Positions 44,095 through 56,118 of a stretch of 64,000 nt of DNA are shown here, piece after piece. Made by a program: the position numbers and the translations under genes. The notes below the pieces were generated by a model. It did not search any database and was not told the DNA's origin. It saw nothing but the letters and a program-made list of their open reading frames with translations. The stretch's first letter is position 1, and each line of letters begins with the position of its first letter. Origin of the DNA: Hymenopus coronatus (taxonomy: Eukaryota; Arthropoda; Insecta; Mantodea; Hymenopodidae); contig CM060895.1 of NCBI GenBank assembly GCA_030762935.1, positions 36,868,001 to 36,932,000 on the forward strand, read 5' to 3'.

Positions 44095-44862
44095 ATCTGA
44101 TGTGTACCATTCACATGACTTTCTCTATATCCCTGCAACAAATTATTCTTATAAAGCTTATACTTGTATTTACTTTATGCTAATCAGAAAAAATGAGCAG
44201 AAATAGTCTTATTACTTGCTTCCTTGTAAGTAGAAGCGAAATAAGCGACTACCATACGTTAAAATTATAGTCAAAAGCTGGCTGCTATGTCAATGAAGTT
44301 CCTTTGTTTATATGGATAGCAGTTGACAAGTTCCTGTATGAGAAAAGTATACGTTTTTCATAGCAGAAACCAAAAATAAGGAATGTCTCAAAAACGACGA
44401 ATTCACGAAAAAAATGTGTATAACATAGTAAATTGTGTGTTTTAACGTGCTCTACATTTTTTGTGCAGTAAGTTTTGTCCATCTCTTACAGTTTAGCAGT
44501 TATTCAAAATTCAGTAAAATTCAGTAGTTTATCCAGAATAAAATACTCTTCATAGGCTATTCCCAGAAAATTCAAGATATACATTTTATTTGTCAGGTAA
44601 ATATCTTTAATATACGAAATATTAATCAAAATCGTTAGAGCCATTTTTGAGAAAATCAAAATTTTCGAAAAGAGTTCCATGTAAAGGGCAGTTTGGGGTG
44701 GGGGGATTTTTCTTAAAATCTTCGTGCCGCATCCCTGGAAGATACTAAACTTAAATACCAAGTTTGGTATTTTACCGACTTTTCGTTTTTGAGTTATCGT
44801 GTTCACAGACACACGGACATACGGACACACGGAAAACACACACGGACCTTTTTGTGAAAATG

Positions 44863-44906
<44 letters not shown>

Positions 44907-45010
44907 GGACTCTAAAACGTATATTTCCGGTGAAATCTCGGTATCGAATTTTTGGGTGGAGTGCAATACTTTCTCTATACACTATGTGCATAGTGCGTAT
45001 AGAGAAAGTA
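44095..45010 (+). mobile_element. HLE copy, full length with (TA)n (subfamily B)
   Basis: ATCTGATGTGTACCATTCAC to GTATAGAGAAAGTA, 916 bp. A TA run at about 44868-44903 replaces the TTTTTTGGATA segment that other copies have between GTGAAAAT and GGGGACTC. Confidence 0.93.
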
Positions 45011-45545
45011 AAAAAGCAAACACGTTTAAAACGGTATGTGGTAAACATTTCTGTCCTCAAATTACATTTACGTGAGGTGTTCTTAGGTTGATAATAATTT
45101 AAGATGATAGTTTAAAGTCAATTACGCTTGTTAACATAGAATATTTGGCTTGTGCGTGAGTTTTATCCACCTGAGTAAATATCGCCTGTGATGTTGCACG
45201 GAAGGTTAGCTGAAATCTTTGCTGAAGCTGTTGCTTTTCGCATCGTCTTAGACACTGGTAAATAAATGCGCTGGAACATGTACATTTTACATTCCATTTT
45301 CTGACACGCAATGCGAACTGTGAATGGAGTTTCTATTTATGCCAGTTTATCGATTTAAATGCGAAAATAGCTAGCTATAACAAGTGCTGTGTTAAGCTAA
45401 GTTCAATTTGATACTTGAATTATACAAGGAACGCTTCTTCATATTCAATATAAATTGTATTATCATTGTGAAGCATACTATAAACGATTTGAATATTGTG
45501 TTTATTTTAGACTGACTTTTTAGATTAGTATATTGTACTATAACT
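45011..45545. other. Spacer without recognisable gene
   Basis: AT-rich. No repeat end or domain seen. Confidence 0.4.
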
Positions 45546-45890
45546 ATGGGCGGCACCATAGGTAAGTGTTTAGTCCGCTCGCCTCCATCTAGGCGGCCCA
45601 GGTTCGATCCCAAGCGTCCGTATGTGGGATTTGTGCTGGACGAAGCGGCGTCAGGGCGGATTTTCTCCGCCACTCATTCCACCAAGTGCTCCATCATCAC
45701 CTTTCCAATAATCAATTTCGCTTACATTTTATATCATCCACTTCCTCATGTTCATGCCTAGCTACGGGCTAACCTCTCGTAATAGGTTCTTCATTCTGTG
45801 GTTTCGTGCCGTTGGCTCCCCGACAGGCTTGTGATCCCTAGGCATTGGGGCGTCACTCTTATAAATACGGGGAGGGTAAGCCGATTGCGA
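45546..45890 (+). repeat. SINE group C, full length
   Basis: Head GGCGGCACCATAGGTAAGTG, the B box AGGTTCGATCCCAAGCG, GTGCTGGACGAAGCGGCG.CAGG, GATTTTCTCCGCC. A long body follows: TTCATGCCTAGCTACGGGC, GTGCCGTTGGCTCCCCGACAGG, and the end CTTATAAATACGGGGAGGGT. It shares the head with group B but has a different 3' body. Confidence 0.82.
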
Positions 45891-46149
45891 AACGAAACTA
45901 TAAATATGACATTGTATTATTGGTCATTATTATTATTATTATTTCGATTTTCTTTTAATTATAATTTTTACTTTGTACTACTACGAGGGTCGACTGATAA
46001 GTCCCGGGACTTACACAGATATGGCGCCACTAGGACAGTTAGACGGTCGCATCGTTTAGTTTAACTCTAGACTAGCTTGTATCCATAGTTACAGGTCAAT
46101 AGCTTGTTTAGTTTTCGAATGACAGCATTTTTAAACAAGACAACTTTAG

Positions 46150-48025
46150 AAAATTCAGGATTAAATTTTTCCATTTGAAAGACTTAACGCCTAAAGAAAT
46201 TAAGGAGGAAATTGACATCACATTGAAAGACTCTGCCCCTTCATATTCAATGATTAAAAGGTGGGTTGCAGAGTTTAAAATGGGACGTACGAGCACTAGT
46301 GATGAGCCTTGCTCTGGATGCCCTTTAGAAGTGACAACTCCAGAGATCATTGAAAAAATTCATTGGAAGACCGCAGATTAAAGTTGTTTGAGATTGCAGA
46401 GGCTTTAAACAATCAAAAGAATGTGCAGGTAATATTTTAAGTAATTTTTTGGGCTTTCACAATATTTGTTCAAGATGGGTGCCGCGTTTGTTGACACCTG
46501 ATCAAAAGTTGCAAAGAAAAACTGTTTCTGCTAAGAATGTGGAACTCTATCATAAAATTTCCAGTAAATTTTGAGACGGCTTATTACCATGGATGAAACT
46601 TGGATTTATCACTACACTCCAGAAAGTAAATCACAGTCAAAACAGTGGATTGCGCCAGGTGAACCAACTCCAAAAAAGGCAGTCAATTTTGTCAGCTAAC
46701 AAGGTTATGGCGACTGTTTTCTTGGATGCACAGGGAATTATTTTTATTGATTACTTGGAAAAGGGTAAAAGTATCACTGGTGACTACCACACAAGCTTAC
46801 TACAATGTTTGAGTGATGAGGTGAAAAGAAAAAGGAATCATTTCGGGGGGGGGGGAAACTTGTTTCATCCCGAAAATGCTCCGGCCCATCGTTCAGTCAC
46901 TGCAATGGGAAGCATCTGATGTGTTCCATTCACATGACTTTCTCTACATCTCTGCAACTAATTATTGTTAAAAATTTTATGCTTCTATTTATTTCATGCT
47001 AATCGACAAACAATTAGCAGAAATACTTCCTTTAAGTAGAAGAGAAATAAGGGAGTACCATAGGCTAAAGTGATAGTCAAAAGCTGGTTGCTATGTGACT
47101 GAAGTTCCTTTATCTGTATGGGCAGGAGCTGACAAATTCTTGTATGAGAAAAGTTAAGTCTTTCACATACTGAAACCAATAACAAGGAATATCTAAAAAA
47201 TGATCAACTCCACGAAAAAAAAATGTATACAACATAAATTGAGTGTTTCAATGTGCTCTACATTTTTTGTGTGATAAGTTTTTGTCCATTACTTACGGTT
47301 TAGCACTTATGCAAAATTCCGTAAAATTTACAGTCTTAAGAGACTATTCCCAGAAATTTTAAAATAAACATTTTATTTGTCAGGTGAATATGTTTAATAT
47401 ACGATATTTTAATCAAAATCGTTAAAGCCATTTTTAGAAAATATAAATTTTCGAAAAAAGTTCCATGTAAAGAGTAGTTTGGCGTGGAAGCATTTTTCTC
47501 AAAATTCTTGTCACACCCCTGGAAGATACTAAACTTAATACAAAGTTTGGTATTTTACCGACTTTTCGTTTTTGAGTCATCGTGTTCACAGACACACGAA
47601 CACACTGACACACGAACACACATACACGGACCTTTTTCTGAAAATACTTTTTTTGGATACAGAGGACCCTAAAATATACATTTCCGGTGAAATCTCGGTA
47701 TCGAAATTTTGGTGGAGTGTAATATCTTCTCTATACACTATGTACATAGTACGAGTAAAGAAAGTAAAATTGTGAGAATTAAAGTTGGAATTGCTAGAAC
47801 ATCCACCCTATTCGCCAGATCTAGCACCCAGTGACTACCACCTGTTCCCAAACCTCAAAAAATTTCTTCGCGGACGAAGATTTTCACAGCAACGAAGAGG
47901 TTATTGATGCGGTAGACAGCTATTTTGAGGACCTTGATAAATCCGACTATAGAGGTGATTTAATTAAATTAGAACACCGATACGACAAATTTATTAGCCT
48001 TTCTGGAGATTATGTACAGAAATAA
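46150..48025 (+). pseudogene. mariner transposase, inactivated
   Basis: The N-terminal DNA-binding part is near 46160-46360 (LKDLTPKEIKEEI.., WVAEFKMGRTS). The catalytic domain has the first aspartate block TMDETWIYHY at about 46587, the VNFVSANKV block, and FIDYLEKGKSITGDYH. The second catalytic site reads HPENAPAH instead of the family HQDNAPAH, so that aspartate is glutamate. The HLE then interrupts. After it come LELLEHPPYSPDLAPSDYHL (third aspartate kept) and the C terminus ending SLSGDYVQK, followed by the stop. In addition there are frameshifts near 46380, 46440 and 46575, in-frame stops near 46574 and 47776, and a G-run at 46846-46855. These changes rule out a working enzyme. Confidence 0.9.
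46914..47766 (+). mobile_element. HLE copy inserted in mariner (subfamily B)
   Basis: ATCTGATGTGTTCCATTCAC to GAGTAAAGAAAGTA, 853 bp. The left flank GCAATGGGAAGC and the right flank AAATTGTGAG share no duplicated sequence. The expected uninterrupted mariner reading is ATGGGAAAATTG, so the insertion fell in an A-run with no long duplication. Confidence 0.94.
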
Positions 48026-48082
48026 AGCAAAAGAAATTTTTAAATGCTGTTTTCATTGTTCGGGATTATCAACCGACCCTCG

Positions 48083-48765
48083 TATATCCCTGTCTGACAC
48101 ATATCCTCTGTTAAAAGCCTCTTGTTAACTTTTGTCCGCTTTATAACTTTATTTGTAGAATGTCTGTTAATGTTGTTACAAGTGAAGGCAGACGGCATGC
48201 CCTGGAGATGTTGTCTCCCTGTATCACTTGGCATCGAACATGAATGACCCTTGAGAGACTGATCGTAATGCACAATGCTACCGGCGGCGGCGGCGGCAAC
48301 AGGATTCCCCCAATTAAACTGTTGAATGTCCCGCCTGGGTAATGAAGTCATGGCCATTAGCCGATTGACGCGGCATGTAATGAGATGTAAATGGCAGATA
48401 ACGTTTGGTGTAAATCAAGGGTGAAGCTTAACCGAGGGGGAAATCCTGCTGATAGCTTCTTGGCAAAAATAATGAGCTGCACTGAAAATTAATTAAAATA
48501 TCTACCCAGAGAAGAAAGTTATGTTTTCACTTCCCTCGCAGCCACATCGATTGGTGCTGGGTACTCCAAACAAAGCCGCTAACCACTGCACGCACGGAGT
48601 CACTCCTATCGATATTGCTTGAGTTACGCTCTGAATATAACGGTTTGAAGAACATATTCAAACGTTGGAAATTTTGTGAAGATTAGTATTAAATTAACGG
48701 TGGTTATGGCAGTTTCATTAAATGAAACTTCTTTTGCATACATATTATTTCTTCGACATAAAAAA
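48083..48765. other. Spacer without recognisable gene
   Basis: A (CGG)n-like short run lies at 48283-48297. A 105-codon minus-strand frame at 48040-48357 overlaps the mariner end and is not recognised. Confidence 0.4.
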
Positions 48766-49442
48766 ATCTGATGTGTTCTATTCACATGACTTGTTCTACA
48801 TCTCTGTAACAAATTATTGTTAAAAAGTCTATTCTTCTATTTACTTAATGCTAATCGAGAAAAGATTAGCAGAAAGTGGTTTTTGTGTTACTTGCTTCCT
48901 TGTAAGTAGAAGGGAAATAAGGAAGTACCATAAACTAATGCAATAGTCAAATCTTTTTAAAGCTGGTTGCTATGTCATTGAAGTTCCTTTGTTTGTATAA
49001 CCAGGAGTTGACAAATTCACGTAAGAGAAAAGTTATAAGTATTTTAATATTGAACCCAATAACAAGAAACATCTCAAAAGTGGTCAATTCCACGAAAAAA
49101 ATGTGTATAACTAAATTGTGTGCTTTAAGGACCTCTGCATTTTTTGTTAAGCACGTTTTGTCTATTTCTTATGGTTTACCAGTTATACTAAATTCCACAA
49201 AATTCCTCCAGAATAAAGAGGTCTTCAGAGGCTATTCCCAGAAAATTCGAGGTATTCATTTTATTTTTCATGTATATCCTTTATGTACCATATGTTGATC
49301 AAAATTGTTAGAGCTATCTTTTCGAAAACCTTTTCATGAGAAGGGTATTTGGGGATGGGGGAGATTCTTGAAAATCTTTGTATCCTTGAAGATACTGAAC
49401 TTAAATACCAAGTTTGGAATTTAACGGACTTTTTTTTTTTTA
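48766..49442 (+). mobile_element. HLE copy, 3' truncated (subfamily C)
   Basis: ATCTGATGTGTTCTATTCAC to TTTGGAATTTAACGGACTTTT, where a T-run joins it to a mariner fragment. The 3' hairpin and CA stretch are missing. Confidence 0.85.
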
Positions 49443-49860
49443 GCTTGAAGAGAAGAATGATAAATGGGGAAAAATATGAATCTACATTGCACCGGTTTAC
49501 GGATAAATGAAGAAAAAACGCCCTCATTTGGCAAAGATAAAGATTTTTATCCATCAAGACAATGCAAGGGTGCACATCTGCGCAATTTCAAGTGCGAGAA
49601 TTGTAAAATTAAGGTCCGAATTATTACAGCATCAACCGTACTCACCATATTTGGCCCCAAATGATTTGTTTTTATTCCCAAACTTGAAAGAGTGGCTCAT
49701 ATGATGGCGATCCACATCTGACGAAGAGTTCATCTCCCAAACAGACGTCTATTTTAAGGACCTTCCGCAATCCTGCTTTTTGGAAGGCTTAAAACAGTTG
49801 GGAAAAGTGTATCAAGCTAAAAGGAGATTATACTGAAAAAAGAAATTACCAAAAATAATT
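49443..49860 (+). pseudogene. mariner transposase fragment, second family member
   Basis: Reads KKKRPHLAKIKIFIHQDNAR (second catalytic aspartate kept), then LLQHQPYSPYLAPNDLFLFP (third aspartate kept in APND), then SDEEFISQTDVYFKDLP and a C-terminal LEGLKQLGKVYQAK. Frameshifts and stops occur near 49704 and 49775. The N-terminal half and the left inverted repeat are absent; the left edge coincides with the truncated HLE. Confidence 0.85.
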
Positions 49861-51257
49861 TGTTTTTCTATTTATTCTAAGAGCTTAATGAACGCCCTCA
49901 GTACATTCATTGATAACGGCATATCATTGCGAGGAAAATGCAAGAAAAAAGCAGAAGAAAATGTGCGTTGTTTGAAAATAAGTCGATTCTGCTGCAGAGA
50001 TTTTACAACGACCAACCGACACCACTAATGATGAATATGGTGGAAAAGATTATAGTTAAGTTTCCATTTTATAGGTTTTTATCTCCTTTCAATTTTCATG
50101 AAATGATACTGAAAGTTTATAAACACAAAATACTGAATTTATTAGCTTCAAACATTTTCAAGAGTGAAATGTATACGCACATTTTAGAACAATTTTGAGT
50201 TTTTGAACGTACCCTGTAGATTACTAATTTTCATAAATAATGTAACTACTCCCTGCGACAGTAATGTGACAGTAATCACACACTCTTAAACACGTTAGTG
50301 AACACCTGTGCCACAGCAAATGTGATTGTTACACCTGTGCGTGTGGACACGTGTTCTGTCAGAAGAGTTTTATCGAAGCCGCGCATTAAGCCGGAATGAG
50401 TCTGTTACAGCTGCGATGGTTTTGCACACACGACTATTTCTGGAAGTTTCCAGTAACGCGACTAACAGATATAAAAATAGCAATGAAGCCCTGCCCAAAG
50501 TTCAGTTTTCATCGGCAATGCATCAACAGTTTAGTGAGTTCGACAGGAATTTCTCATCGCTGTATCGCCGTCGCAGCGAACGTCGAAAAGGAAATATTCG
50601 GCAGAATTGTTACGAAAGACAGTTATTTGTGAGGAGAATCTGATTGTAATCAGTTTTTGGAGGAAATAAAGAATTGTTGGATGGATAAAAATAAAATGTT
50701 TGTTACAATAAATAAACTTGAGATAAACTGCGTTTACGAATAACTAAAATGCATTTATTTATCTATAGTATTATGATTATGTAAATAGTTTACTAAAATT
50801 TGTTTCTATGATTCCTAGGAACAAACAATAAAAACGTAAAGCGAAAAAAGCATTAACATAATTATTTGTTTTTTAATTTGGAGGACTATAGTGTTCATCC
50901 ACATTCTTTAACAATTCTCACATGTGTTCTTTTTAAATATATAAATAAAATAAAACATCTTCTTAGCACCAGTGCTACAACCTAACATTAGAAATCCATA
51001 GTTAAAGAATGGAATAATCCACAATAAATATTTAGCACATCATTCTTGGGAAGCAAGCTGCTTAATATTATTAATGAAAATAACGTTGGCAATTTTAGAC
51101 ACAGAGAATCAGTGTAAAATTTCCAAGAATGTTTACTGTCAAGACGAAGTTTAACTGAAAAACCATTTCTCATTATTACTGAGACTAAACCCAAAAGTGT
51201 GTGCTATATAGAGTCAGATTTATGTCATTAGCATTGAACCAAAACTATTCTATTTTT
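49861..51257. other. Long stretch without recognisable gene
   Basis: Open frames of 86 codons (49938-50198) and 105 codons (50326-50643) have no recognised family. 50240-50640 is less AT-rich than the rest and could hide a decayed coding segment, but I cannot name it. From 50650 on it is very AT-rich. Confidence 0.3.
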
Positions 51258-52161
51258 ACTTTCTCTATACGCACTATGTACAGCGTATAGAGAAACTATT
51301 GCACTCCACCAAAAAATTCGATACCGAGATTTCATCGGAAATATATGTTTTAGGGTCCCCTGTAACCAAAAAAAGTATTTTCAGAAAAAGGTCCGTCCGT
51401 GTGTGTGTGTGTGTGTAAGTGTGTGTGTGTCCGTATGTCTGTGAACACGATAACTCAAAAACGAACAGTAGGTAAAATACCAAACTTGGTATTTAAATTT
51501 AGTATCTTCCAGGGATGCGACATGAAGTTTTGAGAAAAATCCCCCCACCCCAAACTACCCTTTATGTGGAACTTTTTTCGAACATTTTGATTTTCTTAAA
51601 AATGACTCTGACGATTTTGATTAAAATATCATTTATTAAAGATATTTACCTGACAAATAAAATGTATACGTTGAGTTTTCTGGGAATAGCTTCTGAAGAC
51701 CTGTTTATTCTGGATGAATTTTGCCTAATTTGGCATAACTAGTAAACCGTAAGAGATAGACAAAAGCTTACTAAACAAAAAAATTAGGTCTTGTTAAAAT
51801 ACACAAGTTATGTCATATACATTTTTCTCGTGGAGCTTGCCGTTTTCGAGGTACTCATTGTTATTAGTTTCAGTTGTGAAGTATTTATACTTTTCTCAGA
51901 CGGGAGTATCCGTTTTTCTTTTGTTCTATTCCTGGCCAAGAAAAGAAGCAATGACAATCGCGTAACGACAGCTTTTAAAACATTTGACTATAGGTTTAGC
52001 CTAATGTATTCCCTTATTTTCTTCCTACTTATATGAAACTAAATAATAAGAATATTGTGCTAATGAGTACCTCGTTTAGCAAGGTGCAGAAAGAAGAATT
52101 ATCTTATGTAAGAAGTTTGTAGAACAGCTAGAGAAAGTCATGTGAGTGTAACACATAAGAT
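51258..52161 (-). mobile_element. HLE copy, mosaic of subfamilies B and C
   Basis: The left (3') half, ACTTTCTCTATACGCAC through ACCAAACTTGGTATTTAAATT, is close to subfamily B. The right (5') half, with GACAGCTTTTAAAACATTTGAC, GTGCAGAAAGAAGAATTATC and GTGAGTGTAACACATAAGA, matches the old subfamily C as in 38395-39205. Confidence 0.87.
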
Positions 52162-52174
52162 ATTTTAAAGACTT

Positions 52175-52310
52175 CATCTATAACCACTTTGATATCAAAC
52201 GCCTCAAAATCGTGGTATCATCAGCATATACATTTATTCTAATAGGTATAGCCACTGGTATACCATTTATAGGAATCGTAAAGAAACTGGGTCCTAAATG
52301 ATAAAATGGT
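52175..52310 (-). pseudogene. LINE reverse-transcriptase fragment with YADD motif
   Basis: The minus strand reads VPFYHLGPSFFTIPINGIPV then RINVYADDTTILRRLI before a stop. GP-FFTI-IN followed after about 15 residues by YADDTT is the palm core of LINE reverse transcriptases (L-GP-LF--YIND and YADDT). Only about 45 residues remain; the flanks are AT-rich and unrecognised. Confidence 0.68.
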
Positions 52311-53091
52311 ACCTTTTAATGAATCACAAGAAGTCAATAGTGTGCATTTTTTCTAATAAAAATCATAGTTTTTCTAGAAATTTTAATTCTAAAGACAACG
52401 AGCGATACACAAACATATGCCCTTAAACATAACATAAAATAAACATATGTACCATATGTTTTCCAGATAGTGTATCTCCAATACATTAATTATATATTAA
52501 TTTAAAATTATAATATATACTTATGGAATACAATACTATATTTAGTTAAAATAATGTTAAAGTAAATACTCAGTTAAGAAAAATATTAAAATTAAAAAGG
52601 TGTAATGTTACATAATTATTTATAAGAAATATATAATTATATAACATTGGGACTTTTTGTGTTAGAATTTACCTCGCTACCTATGTTGGTATTTGATATA
52701 TTGGCAATATGAAAGTTTGCTTATTAAGAACTATATTTGTATTGAAAGTTTGTTGAGTTATTATGCGTGCATTTTTATTTCATTTTAAATACATTTTTTG
52801 AAACTAAGATTTTTCTTTGCAAATACCCCATTTCTCTTTATATATGGCAACTAGATTAATGAAATTTGTAACAGCAATTGCTTGTATTTCTTTGAAACAG
52901 GTAAAACGAGATTGTTTTAACTTATGACTCAAAGTTTGTTTTTTTCTATTAACACTTTGACTAACATTAAAAAAATATTTCACAGTTATAACTCAGGAGA
53001 ATATATCCTTGTGTCTATTTGATTACTAAAATTTTATAAACAAACATGAGAGAAAATTTTAAGCAACTTGTGATCAATGCATACTGAGAAA
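52311..53091. other. Very AT-rich spacer
   Basis: No open frame, repeat end or RNA gene recognised. Confidence 0.5.
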
Positions 53092-54309
53092 ACCTGATGT
53101 GTTCCATTCCCATGACTTTCTCTACACCTCTGCAACAAATTATTGTTAAAAAGGTTATATTTCTATTTACTGCATGATAATCGAGAAAAAAATAGCAGAA
53201 ATTGTGTAATTACTTGCTTCCTTGTAAGTAGAAACGAATTAGGGAAGTGCCGTAGGTTAAAGTGACGGTCAAAAGCCGGTTACTATGTGACAGAAGTTCC
53301 TTTGTTTGTATGGATGGACAGGAGTTGACAAATTCCTGTATGAGAAACGTATAAGTTTTTCAAGGCTGAAATCAAAAACAAGGAATATCTAAAAAACGAT
53401 CAACTCCAGAAAGAAATGTATATAACATAAATTGAGTGTTTTAATGTGCTTTACATTTTTTGTGTGGTAAGCTTTTGTCTATCTCTTACGGTTTAGCAGT
53501 TATGCAAAATTCCGCAAAATTCATCCAGAATAAAGTAGTCTTCAGAGGCTATTCCCAGAAAATGCAACATATACATTTCATTTGTCTGGTAAATATCTTT
53601 AACATAACTCCATGGCACGACAGCTCATGGGGAACCTTGGCCTACCGCCCGGCCGCTGCGTCCCCCATCTCGGTCCACTATAGACGTCATGGATGGGGTG
53701 TAGTATTGGAGGGTGAGATGTGGTCAGCGCCTCGAGTCCCCCCGGCCAGTTAATGCGGTCCTCATGACCTGGAGCCGCTACTTCTCCATCAAGTAGCTCC
53801 TCAATTGGCCCCCCAGGGACCTTACGAGGCTGAGTACACCCCGGGGCAGGTCTCCCAGCAGGGGAAAAATCCTCACGCCGGTACTGGGGATCGAACCCAG
53901 GTCTCCCGCTTGGTAAGCAGCAACGCTACCACCGCGCTAAGGAGACGACATACGATATTTTAATCACAATCAATAGAGCCATTTTTGTGAAAATCAAAAT
54001 TTTCCATGTAAATGGTAGTTTGGGGTGGGGAATTTTCATGAAAATCTTCGTGTCGCATCCTTGGAAGATACCAAACTTAAATACCAAGTTTGGCATTCAA
54101 CAGTCTCTTCGTTTTTGAGCTATGCTGTCCACAGATACACACACACACACTCACGCACGCACATACAGAGACCTTTTTCCAAAAATGCTTTTTTTTTTTA
54201 TTCAGGTGACCCAAAACGTGTATTTCCGGTGAAATCTCGGTATTGAATTTTTGGGTGGAATGCAATACCTTCTCTATACACTATGTGCACTGTATGTGTA
54301 GAGAAAGTA
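53092..54309 (+). mobile_element. HLE copy, full length, interrupted by a SINE (subfamily A)
   Basis: ACCTGATGTGTTCCATTCCC to GTGTAGAGAAAGTA. The group A SINE sits between AAATATCTTTA and CGATATTTTAATC, a junction that is continuous in other copies. Confidence 0.93.
53607..53947 (-). repeat. SINE group A nested in HLE, with target duplication
   Basis: 341 bp in reverse orientation: starts ACTCCATGGCACGACAGC, ends GCGCTAAGGAGACG. ACATA stands on both sides (53602-53606 and 53948-53952). The B box is GGATCGAACCCAGG in reverse. Confidence 0.92.
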
Positions 54310-54840
54310 AAAAGGGACTTTAAGATTGTAATTTTAACATTGTAAGATAGGGAAATCCCATTCCTCTTAAATTCAGTTCCTGGAACTTGAAACTCAAGTC
54401 GTCAGGGCCTATACATGTGCACAAAACCAAAAGAAATAGTTGAAGCTTGTGTGTAAACAGCTGTTGCTCGTTGTGTTAGATTATGAAACACTGCCTTGTC
54501 TTTCATCTGCCACAGCAAAAGAAACAAAACAAAACACTGTTTTTATCAAATAGTTGACAACGCCAGTGTTAGGGAACATTTCAGATGGGACTTTTTTGCG
54601 TAGAATATCAACTCGTTCCCTGATATTTATAAACACTGTGAAGTCACAAAGTTCTCCTTTCTTTTCCTGAGCATTTGGATGAGTTACGTGTCCAAATAAA
54701 GAAACACCATCCTAAACGTAACTTGAAAATCGTTACTTATGCAGAGCTCAAGGCAATAGCATACTATATCGATTTATTTTGTTGTTCAGAAACACGAGAA
54801 TTGAGTTAATTTGTTACACAAAGATAATGAAATCTATTTA

Positions 54841-55150
54841 AAAGTCTGATGTCTTACATTCACATGACTTTCCCTACCTATTCTACAACAAACTATTCTT
54901 CTTGTTCTGCTTGTTCTTCTATATAATTCATACTAATTGAGATAAACATTAATAGAAATGATTTTGTTTCATATTTCCGTGTGGCTACAAGGGAAAGGAC
55001 ATATACTATACAAAAGTGATGCTCAAACACCTGTACATTTTTTGATGACATTGAAATTCATCTCTCCTTGCACGACCAGGGCGAAAAAACAATAAAATGG
55101 TTCGAGGAGAGAATAAGTATTCGAAAATTTAAATTAATAACAAAAAGTTC
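54841..55150 (+). mobile_element. HLE fragment, 5' part, diverged
   Basis: AAGTCTGATGTCTTACATTCACATGACTTTCCCTACC through AATTTAAATTAATAACAAAAAG. Truncated there by the next copy's start. Confidence 0.7.
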
Positions 55151-55161
55151 AGTTAAAAAAA

Positions 55162-55735
55162 ATCTGATGTGTTCCATTCATGTGACTTTCTCTACATCTC
55201 TGTAAAAAATATTATTAAAAAGTTTATGCTTCTATTTACTTCATGCTAATCAAGAAAAAATTAGCAGAAATAGTGTTATTACTTGCTTCATTGTAAGTAG
55301 AAGCGAAATAATGGAGTACCATAGGCTAAAGTGATAGTCAAAAGCTGGTTGCTGTGTGACTGAAGTTCCTTTGTTTGTAGGGACACGAGATGACAAATTC
55401 CTGTATGAGAAAAGTGTAAGTTTTTTAAAGCTGAAACCAAAAAGAAGGAATATCTCAAAAACGACGAACTCCACATAAAATGTTTTAATGTGCTCTTCAT
55501 TTTATGTGTGTCTCATAGCAGTTATGCAAAATTCCATAAAATTCATCCAGAATAAAGTAGTCTTCAGAGGCTATTCCCAGGAAATTCAAGATATACATAT
55601 TATTTGTCAGGTAAATATATTTAATATAGATATTGTAATCAAAATCGTTAGAGCCATTTTTGAGAAAATCAAAATTTTCAAAAAAAGTTCCATGTAAAGG
55701 GTAGTTGGGGGATTTTATTGAACACACACACAAAG
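55162..55735 (+). mobile_element. HLE copy, 3' truncated
   Basis: ATCTGATGTGTTCCATTCATG to GGGTAGTTGGGGGATTTTATTG. The match ends before the TGTCGCATCC block. Confidence 0.85.
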
Positions 55736-55767
55736 GAGATATTATTTTAATCAAGTTTGTAATATTA

Positions 55768-56104
55768 ACTTAACTCCATGGCACGACAGCTCACGGGGAA
55801 CCTTGGCCTACCGCCCGCCATCTCGGTCCACTACAGACGTCATGGATGGGGTGCAGTATTGGAGGGTGAGACGTGGTCAGCGCCTCGAGTCCCCCCGGCC
55901 GGTTAATGCGGTCCTCATGACCTGGAGCCGCTGCTTCTCCATCAAGTAGCTCCTGAATTGGTCCCCCCAGAGACCTTACGAGGCTGAGTGCACCCCGGGC
56001 CAGGTCTCCCAGCGGGGGAAAAATCCCCACGCCGGTACTGGGGATCGAACCCAGGTCTCCCGCTTGGTAAGCAGCTGCGCTACCACCGCGCTAAGGAGAC
56101 GACC
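55768..56104 (-). repeat. SINE group A, with a 14-bp target duplication
   Basis: Reverse orientation, CTTAACTCCATGGCACGACAG to GCTAAGGAGACGACC. The duplication AGTTTGTAATATTA is identical at 55754-55767 and 56105-56118, so this copy is young. The A-box region GCGCGGTGGTAGCGCAGCTGC and the B box GGGTTCGATCCCC (minus strand) are intact. Confidence 0.96.
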
Positions 56105-56118
56105 AGTTTGTAATATTA

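Larger units (their letters stand above)
45984..48082 (+). mobile_element. mariner element split by an HLE
   Basis: Inverted ends CGAGGGTCGACTGATAAGTC (left) and CGAGGGTCGGTTGATAATCC (right, reverse complement) are bounded by TA on both sides (45982-45983 and 48083-48084). Without the 853-bp HLE at 46914-47766 the element is about 1246 bp, the normal mariner size. It is complete in outline but not functional. Confidence 0.93.
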
